From NCBI GenBank assembly GCA_047495785.1, contig JBLDXI010000015.1, positions 1,488,001 to 1,552,000 of the forward strand: a stretch of DNA of 64,000 nt, read 5' to 3'. Source of the DNA: Lepidodermella squamata (lineage: Eukaryota; Gastrotricha). The notes beneath the pieces were generated by a model. It was not told the origin of the DNA and made no database searches. It saw only the letters and a list, made by a program, of their open reading frames with translations. The position numbers and the translations under genes are program-made. This document shows, piece after piece, positions 46,601 to 56,218 of this stretch; within the stretch, counting starts at the first letter, position 1; each line of letters begins with the position of its first letter.

Positions 46601-49600
46601 GTAGCATTGTATGATTTTGAATGAAATTGAATTTTGAATTATAATTGCTATTTTTTTATTTTCAGAATTGCGCGCTGTTCATAGACCGTTTTTCGAATCT
46701 TGACGAGCAGCTTCAGTTAGTTGTTTCAGCCATCGTAGTTCAGCCATGCGAGCCGAACCCAATAATTGCGTCGCAACCCATGGCGAGAATCGTCCTCCAC
46801 TCGCCGCAACCCTCGCCACTCACCCCGAGCCACGGTATGCCCGGCGAGTACCCGCAACAATCGCCGCAACACAACACGACGCCAACTCGGGGCGGCAATG
46901 TCCTATCGCAGTCGCCTTCTGTCTGCACGGCAAATGCGACAATAATTCGAAACCCGGACTCGGTCGCGTCACTTCGGCCGCCGAAGCTTTTCTCGTTCCA
47001 GAGCCAAATTTCAGGCGATGTCGTGTACGGACTGGTTTTCCCGCCGCCTGAACACCTCGAAAAAACGAAACGGCCATCTATGCTGTACGTGTACGGCGGG
47101 CCGGGCATTCAACTGGTTAACCTCGAGTACAAAACTGGGCGGTACTTTCGGCTGGCGCTGGCGGCTTACTACGGCATTCCGGCGATTATTGTCGACTGCC
47201 GAGGCTCGGCGCGGCGGGGCCGGGTCTGGGAGAACCATATTGCGCAGAATATGGGCCAAGTTGAAGTCGCCGAGCATGTTGAAGGTAGGAATGCAACAAT
47301 TTTTTACCGTATCTTTCTGACATAGTTCAAAGCTTGATTGTAAGTGTACACGGTGTTCTTTATATTCGTGTTGGGGCCCGAGCCAGATTTCGGCCCGTAC
47401 GCGTTCGGGCCGGCCCGTACGCAGACGGGTAACAATGATTTGCCACTCCGCGCTCCGGCCGGTCTATAATGTGCCCGTATGCGACGTTCCCTGTAAATTT
47501 AACAAATTCGATAAAATCACGCTTCACCGCACACGGGCCGGGCAAGGTGTTAGCCCGAGCACGGCGGAGAACAATGGGATAACAATGAGAGAACAATATT
47601 ATTAAGAAAATTGGATTGATTAATTTCAAGTTTCCAATTCAGCAGTGTCCGCAGTGATATTTCTGAAATTCAAGTCTCTTAAAAGTTATGCGTACAAGAA
47701 ATGGATGAAAAATTAAGTATAACAGTTCACTTCAATTTTAATTGGTATCGGAAATTAATAATTCAGATCATGATTAATTAGAAAATATCACGTTGAATTA
47801 GAACAGACCATGAAGTTTAAAGTCAGCACGATTCAGCTGCGACATTAAGCGGATAGTTTTTCATTAACTAAAATTTGTTGGGCTTTGCAAATGATGGAAG
47901 AGCCATCCCGACCAGGAAGTCGTTTGAGAAACCTAGGATCCCCGCCTTAGTAGGTAGCGTTTTACGGATAGGCGAGTTAAACTTTTTCTGCAGTTTTGCA
48001 AGCGTTACGTTGACTTTCGAGATACATAATGACTATTTTACCCCGAATATTTAACACGCGGCATTGAATGTCAGAGTTCGAGTTTAATTATTGGGCAAGG
48101 TCGATATTCAACGTCCACGATAGCCAGATTGTCTACGTCAACCACGTGTCGTCTGGTTAAGTCCAAGACGAAAATAGCTCATCCATTATTTTTTCTTTGA
48201 CCTTGGACACCCGGTATTTTTGCAATTTCCACATCAGGCGAACGTAGATGATGAAATCGGCTATTAAATACTTGAAAGAAGACTGTAATTTGTGGCGAAC
48301 CGTGATTGGGCGAATGTCGAGGGGCTTATATTTCGTTAACTACGGCATTTTACACTTCTTTCTTGATGAAATGCGGAAAAGATGTAAAACATTTGAATTC
48401 GAAGCCTTCATTTGCAATCGCAATGAGATTTTTGAAATACGTGCAAGAAGCATACCTGGGCAACAACTCCGGCGAAAAATGTGAGCAATAAATTTATCTG
48501 CTTTCGGTCCTTGTTAAAAAGAAATACCTCATGGCTGTGTAGCTCTCTGAACTTCTCGAAGCCGAAACGGACGAGTTTATCGGTTTCTCTCCGATAAGAA
48601 AAGAGCACTCTCGGCCGTATTGCCGTTTTCGGCTATGTTAAAGCAAAATATCCAGGCCCATTTGAGCCGAACGTAGAATCATCAGCTTGGGCTTTTCATT
48701 TTTTATTCAATATTACAGTGAAAGTTGTTTAATAGTTAAATAGTTGTTTTATAATTTTATTGTGTAAACCGGACTCTCTAAACCGGACTGGTGTATAAAC
48801 CGGACGGATTTGGGGCTCGAAGTCCGGTTTATGCAATAAAAAGTCCAATTTTCTATATAATTTTGAAGAAAGTGCCAGGCCCTGCCTGACAAGAGTAGCC
48901 TCAAAATTTCGAAAAAAAATTCAACTTCCAAATTATTGCGAATATAGCTGAATATAGCTGAATATGTTTATTATTTATATTAAAATTGTCGATTCCGTAA
49001 TAAAAAACTATTACTTAGCTTCTAAAACTTGAAAATTCCATGAATTTCACGTGGTATGTCCTATACCGGACTCAGTCCGGTTTAAAATAATTCGGACTTT
49101 CTCTAAACCGGACGATTTTGCCTGGCACGACCTTAGTCCGGTTTAGACAACTTTCACTGTATATGATTTGCTCGTTATCTACGAATAGTAGAAGAAATGA
49201 ACATAATTAATTCATGCACGAACTTCGTGGGTCAAGGTGTAAAATAACAAAAAATATTGAACATGTTAACCATTTTTCAGGACTCGACGCCGCAGCTGAG
49301 CGATTCCCATTTATCGACCGCGAACGAGTCGCAATCCACGGCTGGTCCTACGGCGGTTATTTGTCGCTAATGGCCCTCGCCCAGCGGCCTGACCGCTTCA
49401 AAATGGCCATTTCCGGCGCCCCAGCCACCGACTGGCGCCTGTATGACACAGCCTGGACCGAACGCTACATGGGCATGCCGCCCAACGGCGCCCACTCGCC
49501 GCCCAGCGCCATTTCAGCGTACCACGTCGGCTCAGTGCTATCACTGGCGCACCGCTTCCCGGACGACCCGGACCGGCTGTGGCTGGTTCACGGGCTGCTC

Positions 49601-49771
49601 GATGAAAACGTGCATTTCGCGCACACCGCCGCCCTCCTCGACGCGTTGAACCGAGCCGGCAAGCCGTATCGGCTGTACGCGTACCCTAATGAACTGCACG
49701 GGCTGCGGCAGCCGGAAAACTACGCCCACTGCTGTGCCCTGCTGCTCTACGCCCTTCTCAACTACTTGTGA
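43669..49771 (+). CDS. DPP8/DPP9: Dipeptidyl peptidase 8/9 (S9B serine protease)
   Basis: Six exons (43669-43808, 43858-44375, 44490-44892, 45106-45709, 46666-47284, 49281-49771) join in frame to 924 residues. It is a cytosolic prolyl dipeptidase that cleaves after Xaa-Pro. It lacks a signal peptide or membrane anchor, which separates it from DPP4. The N-terminal block KRLPHDFIFTQ and IIQEEFDRYCGMWWNP (with the EE pair that holds the substrate amino group) are DPP8/9-specific. The alpha/beta hydrolase domain has the nucleophile S784 in GWSYGG, D869 in LLDENVHF and H901 in NELHG. A Pro/Ser/Gln-rich insert (about residues 580-640, in exon 5) is absent from vertebrate DPP9 as I recall it. The last intron is 2 kb and contains a MITE. 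The start lies 16 bases after a CGATAG acceptor-like site. Confidence 0.92.
45710..46665 (+). other. DPP8/9 intron 4
   Basis: This 956-base intron begins GTAAG and ends TTTTCAG. It is AT-rich; the 70-codon frame at 46350-46562 is not recognisable. No repeat was identified. Confidence 0.6.
47285..49280 (+). other. DPP8/9 intron 5 with repeat insertions
   Basis: This 2-kb intron begins GTAGG and ends TTTTTCAG. It contains a GC-rich block at about 47370-47570 with repeated GGGCC and GGCCCGTACGC motifs, a dispersed repeat at about 48139-48240 shared with 22349-22430, and the TA-flanked MITE at 48716-49159. No gene is seen on either strand. Confidence 0.65.
48716..49159. mobile_element. TA-flanked MITE inside DPP8/9 intron, 444 bp
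   Basis: The ends are CAGTGAAAGTTGT and its complement ACAACTTTCACTG, with TA at 48714-48715 and 49160-49161. The interior carries repeated CTAAACCGGACT/AGTCCGGTTTA motifs in both orientations near each end (about 48767-48830 and 49067-49146). CAGT ends with CCGGACT subterminal motifs are typical of pogo/Tigger-type elements. There is no transposase. Confidence 0.83.
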
Positions 49772-50229
49772 TCAAATGCAACATTTGTTCGATAGACGAA
49801 GCCAATTAAATGAATAGTGACAATTTTAGTTATTATTATTATTATTATTGAAAATTATTGATTAATAACTGTGTATTATACATACTTAGCTCAAGTTTGC
49901 GTTTATTGTAATCGGCGTTTTTTGTTTCATCTTTCTTTCGTTTTTACTGTTGCTGATAGGCTGATAATAAGTTAAACTGGACAAGTTTTAGCCGCTGTTT
50001 TCTTGCTGCAATGATGACCAGTATTCTCGCTGCAATTATTATTGTTTCATTTTTCTTCCTGTTTATCGTTCCGTATATATAAAATAATGGTAATGTTGCG
50101 TTGTTAAGGTGCAATTGAATTTCTGATAGAAAAAATTACATGCAATCAATTAAAAAATCAAAAAATTCGGCTTGCGATTTTACGTCATGGCTTTTGTTTA
50201 TTCTGAATTTTAGGCAGTTGGGCTTGATT
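49772..50229. other. Spacer between DPP8/9 and DAP3
   Basis: AT-rich, with an (ATT)n run at about 49830-49850. A GAATTTTAG at 50205-50213, 16 bases before the DAP3 ATG, is a plausible splice or trans-splice acceptor. Nothing else was recognised. Confidence 0.45.
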
Positions 50230-53200
50230 ATGTTGAATTTGTTTCGAAGAATCCCGAGAGCGACGCGGTTGGTGGCCTTGAGTACTCAGGCGAATGCGGC
50301 TCCAGCTGCTGCTGCAGCGCAACCTGCCCAGCAGCCGCCTATTGCCTTCAGAACATCTCTGTCGAATCCGGTATATATGATTTTTCAAGTTTGGAAAAGG
50401 AAAAGTACCAGTAAAATGCTGGGGTAGCTCATCATTCTCATTAATACCTCAAAGATCGAAGAAGAGGATTATATCGATTTCAAAAACCCATGGCTATCGA
50501 GAAATTCGATCTGAGCAAATTCGGAAAAATCTAAAATTATTAGTTCGATTAAAAGCATGGAATTAAGTAAAAATTCCTCATGGATTCGAGGGGGGCGGGT
50601 TTTTTACTTAGAAAAATTGAAAAATGAGTTCAAAATTTGAGCTGGAAATTTAGTTCTTAAGAGCGTTTCAACAGTTAACAGGAATCGAAATTTTGACATT
50701 GATTGGAAATAAGCGAGAGTATTTCTTGATTCGTATTATTTTACAGAGTGATCACAATTTGGAACACGAAGGCCTGTACTATTCGATACCAGACGCTCAC
50801 CTCGGCGCTTTGTTCAGCATGCCAACTGGCAAAGAAAGCGGCATTGCGGCTGCGGTTCGTGAGCAGTGGAAAACCTTCGGCGAGGCGTGTCTTATGGTTC
50901 GCCGGCCGGCGCTTCAAGTTGTCGATTACCTCAAAACCACCGACTGGACCCAGCCGCCTAATTGCTTCATGTTCTGTAAGTTTTATGCGATCCGCGCGGC
51001 TAAATTCATTTGCCAAGCGAAAAATAGCATTCATTTTACAAAAATTGTGAAAATATAAAGTTTGATTTTTAACTTGGTTTTCGAGAGTTCAAGCGAAAAA
51101 TTGACGCGTATAAGCAAATTCGACAACGTTTTAACACTCGCGGGTGTCATCTTCAAGTTTCATATCAAGTATAAATTATTTGAGTCGAGAATGAAGAAAG
51201 TTGATGGTCCAGTTGTTCGGAAAACCTTCCGACAATTAAGGCCAATTTTTGGCAAAAAGTCGGTAAAATGTTTACAAAAACACGTCATTTTATTTATTTA
51301 ACAACAGAGAAATGTTTCAAGCTATTTATAGTGTAGAATAATGTCATAAATTCCATGGAAACTGCGGGGGCTAATACTAGCGCGCCACACGCCAGTACTC
51401 GTCGTAGCGAGACTTTAACTTTCGCTTCAGGACCAATCCAATTTGACGAGGCTGATCGCCGGTCTATGCCGGTCACAAAGATATCAGACTTTGATGCCAT
51501 CCATCAAAATCGAAATTAAACAGGAATAATCAGAAAATCAAAATCACGGTGTAAAAAAATTTCGGATTAGACATGATTAGACAAGATCTGACATGACGAG
51601 GCTGATCGCCGGTCTATGCCGGTCACAAAGATATCAGACTTAGATGCCATCCATCAAAATCGAATTGGATCGCCCGAGGCAGGTCGATTGTTGATGATGC
51701 GCACGTGGTCATGAAGAAGTTGAGCGGTTTGCAAAAGCCGGCGGCGACCTTGTCGGCGGTAGCCAGCGCAGTGCCGCGGCAGTCGACGATAGGCCGGATC
51801 TTCAACAGGCCGTCGGTGTCGTTGGGCGTGTGGACCTTGGGGAGGAAATAGATGTGGCGCACTCGGGTTGGCACTAGGTCGAGGTCGCGTAGCAGCTTGC
51901 GTTGCGCTGCCGTGCCGGACTTCTTGACCAGTTCGACCAGCGCTGTCATCGCGTCCAGTCCGGCCGCTTCTTCCTGTTCTTCGGCGACGACGTAGTTGGC
52001 GGTTGAGAGGTGCTTCAGCGCCATCTTTCGATAGTCTGGCTTCGGCATGAACACGAGGGCTGCGCCTTTGTCCGGATAGTCCAGTTGTTCGGAAAATCTC
52101 AAGGTTCGGAAAACCTTCCGACAATTGAGGCCAATTTTCGGCAAAAAGTTGGAAGATGAAATTTATTCATAAAAACACGTCATTTTATTTATTTAACAAC
52201 AGAGAAATGTTTCAAGCTATTTATAATGTATAATAATGTCATAAATTTCATGGAAACTGCGGGGGGCTAATACTAGCGCGCCACACGCCAGTACTCGTCG
52301 AGACTTTAACTCAAGCCGTAATAGTAGTGGTCAGCGCCTGCGCGCAGGGCAATAAATCCGATTTTGCGGCATTTAGTATCCCCCGGGCACCCCCACCAGC
52401 CGTCAGGTTGCAGGATATAAATCACCTTGTACTTGTTCATCATGGCGAAATCCTGACAGTCTCGCCACCGACCCAATTTTTGTCTGCCCGATTTCTTTAG
52501 CTGTTAATACTTTCTTTTATCAATCATAAAGTTGAATGGTAGCTATACTTACCATATTCCAGTTGTTGCATGCCTGTCCGAATGCGCTGTCTCTATATTA
52601 GGCAGCAAATTGGCTGAAATATATAGAGTTTTCCAGGACTTGGAAAAGCGAGAAGCTCCAAGCTGTGGATGTTTTTATAGTTGTCGAAAGCACTAGCTGC
52701 GCCTTATGGACATTTGAAAACAACGTGTTTGCCATCGATAGCTCCAACGCAATTCGGAAAATTTCACTGTTCCCAGAACACGCCTACGATGTGACGCCAG
52801 GTGCAGTGGTTCATTAGCTTAAATGAACCCTAGCATTACCTGATGAATTTTTTGCTCTGGCCTGCAGGCTTGGAGGCAAAATTTTCAGTTGGGCCTTCCC
52901 GAACAACACTTCGGCGGAGTCTTCCTCGTCGTACATGTTTATTAATTTCGATGTAAATGGCGACAATTCGGCGTTTCCGTGACTGGTCGTTCGTATACTA
53001 GAGATTGACGGCCGATTCCCAGTCACTCGGCTTTAGCTACTTGGTTGGGTTTTGCGGGCGTTAGGCTAGGTGTAGTTTTGACGTTTTCAGCAGTGGGTGA
53101 AAAGACATCATCTTCAAATTCAGCCTGAGTTGAATCAGTTTCGAACCCTTCGGCAGAATATGAAACCTGTGGCTCGTCGAAGTTGACTTGAACCTCAGTC

Positions 53201-56200
53201 TTGTCCTGATTTTCCTCAAGAATCGCATTTCGCCTGCATGAACTCGAGCGCAGTTGTAGCCCGAGCCCAATTGGGCTTTTTTCCTACAATTTTCGCTGTA
53301 GTATTTGCGCTTTTTGCCTCAACGATTTTTCACAACCGCTTCCAGGCAACCGAGTAAAGCACCTATTTCGACCCCGGTCTCACTTTGCAAATCAGTTGAA
53401 GCTGTGGAGATCGGTACTGCGGCGACGGGCGGCTCACCTATATTTATATTGCCTTTCTTCGCTTTACTGGTTTTACGCTTGACTGGTCTAGAAGATGCCT
53501 TGACATGCTTATCGGCGACAGCATGTTCGATAGTAGCGTGGGGAAGACGATTAGAATCGATTAATTTTTCAGTTCGTCCTCGTTCACTTGAGTTGATTTC
53601 GGCCGGTTTATTAGTAACATAAACTTGAAAAAATGAGTAAATTTAAAATACTCATCCCCGAACAAAAAAAGAAATATTAAGTGATAGCATCCGTATGAAC
53701 CTAGAATAAGAAATTACGATTTCCAAAACGTTGAATTATCCAATATCACCAATGTCATATCAATTTAATCTTTCTTAGATGGCCCAGAAGGCTCTGGAAA
53801 GCAGATGTCAATGGCCCACGTGCTACACCACGGTTTGATCCAGAAAATGCTCATCGTCCACATTCCTTTCGGTAATTTCAATAAATCCACCTTGAATTTT
53901 TTTGCATTGCAATTTTTCTCTCAAGTTCGAGCTTGGATTAGCCCGTTGTACACTGGCGTGAAAATGCATTCTTCATGGAAAGAACACCGAGTCGACCTAG
54001 CCTCTGAGGGCGTCAACGTGCTAACGCGATTTAAGCAGCAAAACGCGGGATTCCTCGCTGAACACAAGCCGAAAATTGAAAATACATACAAATGGACGCA
54101 GCGTGAAGACGCGCCGGCCGGCACAACCTTCACCGACCTCATCGATTTCGGCATTCGCCGGTCGAAATTTTCGTGCGATGTAGTCGGCGCGTTGCTCAAA
54201 GAAATCAAACTTCAAAGCGCGAAAAATAACTGGAAAGTTCTAGTCCTAGCCGGTGCTGTCAACTCAGCCTGGGAACAGCCTGGTTTTTTGATGGACCGGA
54301 AACCAGTTCAGGCTGAAAATATCAGTTTAATTCATCATTTGAAGAAGTTACTGCGGCGAGATTGGACGAATGCGGTTTTCGTGACGTCTGTCTGCCCGCG
54401 GGGTACGGTTGATGTGACAAAGCGCGTGTCTCACATGCCGAAATATTTGCTGTCCGATGCGGGTTTCGAGCACATGGACCCGTTTGTTCCGGTTCTTGTG
54501 CCGAATTATTCTGAGAAGGAGGCGATTTCAGCTGTCAATTACTACATCGATCAGCGATGGATTCTTCGACCCAACGGTAATTAGAAAATTTCAGAAAACC
54601 CGTGGTTGCTATCTGAGTAATCTAATTCAGGGAAAAAGGATCGAAATTTACAAAAATTTTAGCAAACAATGTCAAGAAATCTTATTTTTGGCGATGTGAA
54701 ATTTTTTGGGTCGTTATATTGGTACATCAATTCTCCTACAGCGTCTGAGAGATGTTAATCTCTATAGTGTTACGGCATGAGTAATATCCTCATCGCGTCA
54801 TCATCCCAACCACCCGACCCTATGGGGTCCAATCTCCATTTCGTGTCGACTTGACTGCGACAATGTTTCAATTAGAGTCAACCTATCGCTCTGCTGAGAT
54901 GCCATCAGTTTTAGATCGCTCGTCAAATCTGTTGCACCTACAGTGCCAATAAAAAGTCTTGTCAAGCCGAAACATTTTAAGCAACCGGGCTTAAAGCAAT
55001 TTGAAATTGTTGCCCTTTTTCATTCTCGCGAGTAAAAATAAGATTTACGCCATTCAAAATTATTAGCAAAAAAACAATGGTGGGTTCAGCGTGTTAGGGT
55101 AAGGTAACCTAATTCTGCATAAAAAATTTCCACTTTTTTCAAACGCCTGGCATTCCATAACCATGAGGTTCTCCGGGCTCAAATTTTGACCATAAATAGT
55201 CAGAACCCATTCCAGTGAGCTCACAAAATTTCAAAGTCAATTCCTCACCGTTAGGGATTAGGGAGCCACCGTTGCTGAAAGTCAAAAAAGGCAAAAATTT
55301 AAATTCGCCCGAGGGTGCCAAAAATCTGCATAAAAGCTTCACTTCTGAACTGCTGCTGTTTATATATGTAAAAATCGGCGCGATTTTTACATTTGTGTAT
55401 AACCCTGGTCTCTTCAGGGTACTTCGTATCGTTTAAACTGTTTGGGGGTTTCCTTGAATTGTCACCTTGAATTGACGAAGAATTGTCGCTAGTTTTGGAA
55501 CGATATGAAGTTTTATTAAGCAATCAGGAATGTAAAATGTAACTCGAAAAGAATTGTAAGTCGAGTTTAATCGCTTTTCCGAAGAAGATGAGGGTTGTTG
55601 ATGATTTGAGAGGCTTCGTCTCGAAGGCGATTTACTCATCCCTGGCGAGTACTTCGTGAATAGTAAGCAGTGGCTCAGTCGTGAATTCACCTCTGCAATA
55701 AGTTGATTAAAAGGAAAAGCCGGAATTGCCGCCTCCTCGAACATGGTTAAACCGAAGCCGTCATCAAGAATCGCTTCTGTATCAATAAGACGAACAGGGG
55801 CTATCGGATTTTCAGTCACTGAAGTCATCTCAGGAGTGACAATGACCACCGGCATTGCCGTTTAGTGGAGGTCTCGGATAACTTGAGACCCCTGAGTAGT
55901 TGCGATCTTGGAGACGACGATTTTTTGGAAGTTTGCGCCAGCATTTTGAGCCTTAAGTATTGCAAGTTGAGATCAATGGCAAATTTACGAGGATACGAGG
56001 ATCATTATAAATGGATGACCAGAATACATATCAAAATATTGAGTGCGAGAATGTTGGCTCAAATTTTTACTTTTACTCCGGTTTCCCGGTTATTTTGCTG
56101 ATTATTTACTTATGTTCTGTTTATTTTTGTAGCTCGGACTGATAACGGGAAACGAGAGCTGATCAGCCTTAGCTGTCACAATCCAGCCGAGCTGAACCGC

Positions 56201-56218
56201 CTAGCGTCGGTGCTGTGA
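50230..56218 (+). CDS. DAP3: Mitochondrial ribosomal protein S29 (DAP3)
   Basis: Five exons (50230-50370, 50747-50975, 53779-53871, 53926-54576, 56133-56218) join to 399 residues. It is a GTP-binding protein of the mitochondrial small ribosomal subunit. The first 20 residues (MLNLFRRIPRATRLVALSTQ) are a typical mitochondrial presequence. The P-loop is GPEGSGKQ at residues 125-132, split from its preceding Tyr by an intron; the last residue is Gln where other DAP3 proteins have Thr. Downstream, LVLAGAVNSAW, LRRDWTNAVFVTSVCPRG and GFEHMDPFVPVLVPNY follow the family order. The last exon (GKRELISLSCHNPAELNRL) matches the DAP3 C-terminus and lies 1.5 kb beyond a frame that would otherwise end at 54584. 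The 54-base third intron is in frame and could be read through. Confidence 0.9.
51206..52313 (-). mobile_element. Penelope-like retroelement remnant with direct terminal repeats
   Basis: A 174-codon minus-strand frame (52144-51623) has the pattern of a Penelope-like reverse transcriptase: DKGAALVFMPKPDYRKMALK, then YFLPKVH, RPIVDCRGTALATADKVA and a following LNFF segment. Only the N-terminal RT portion is left; the catalytic YxDD and the endonuclease are gone. The fragment lies between two direct repeats of about 215-230 bases (51206-51421 and 52081-52313), which share GGAAAACCTTCCGACAATT, an AATAATGTCATAAATT block and CTAGCGCGCCACACGCCAGT. Direct flanking repeats (pLTRs) are a known feature of this class. 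A shorter direct pair lies inside (about 51437-51520 and 51594-51662). Confidence 0.75.
52612..52799 (-). pseudogene. PIF/Harbinger-type transposase fragment
   Basis: Read on the minus strand from 52799, the frame gives WRHIVGVFWEQ, a TGA, then NFPNCVGAIDGKHVVFKCP, another stop, and GAASAFDNYKNIHSLELLAF. FPNCVGAIDGKH with its Asp is the first catalytic block of DDE_Tnp_4 (Harbinger) transposases, and YNYKG/YNYKxxxSxxLLA-type sequence follows it in the family. The stop before NFPNC replaces a usual Trp (TGG to TGA). It lies inside DAP3 intron 2 and is inactive. Confidence 0.8.
54577..56132 (+). other. DAP3 intron 4 with an opposite-strand ORF
   Basis: The intron is 1.56 kb, starts GTAAT and ends TTTGTAG. 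A 140-codon minus-strand frame at 55855-55433 (PVVIVTPEMTSVTENPIAPV, then a Ser-rich middle) is the only notable content. It begins with an ATG and has no recognisable domain; it could be a nested gene or chance. Confidence 0.6.

Larger units (their letters stand above)
50976..53778 (+). other. DAP3 intron 2, 2.8 kb of transposon remains
   Basis: The intron starts GTAAG and ends TTCTTAG. It contains a Penelope-like reverse transcriptase fragment between two direct repeats and a Harbinger-type transposase fragment (both annotated separately). Minus-strand frames at 52814-53026 and 53061-53270, and a plus-strand frame at 53305-53622, have no recognised domain and may be further transposon coding remains. 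Confidence 0.7.

Noticed and set aside
51420-51670. Hammerhead ribozyme in the Penelope-like repeats
   Set aside because: Such elements often carry one, but I found no CTGATGA with a paired GAAA core on either strand. A covariance search would decide.
52814-53026. Possible BESS/MADF-type DNA-binding tail (LFGKAQLKILPPSLQARAK)
   Set aside because: The similarity is too weak to name. It may be part of the Harbinger remnant.
53872-53925. Segment NFNKSTLNFF... as part of DAP3
   Set aside because: It is open only because the intron is 54 bases long. It has donor and acceptor signals and no counterpart in DAP3 proteins. Retention cannot be fully excluded.
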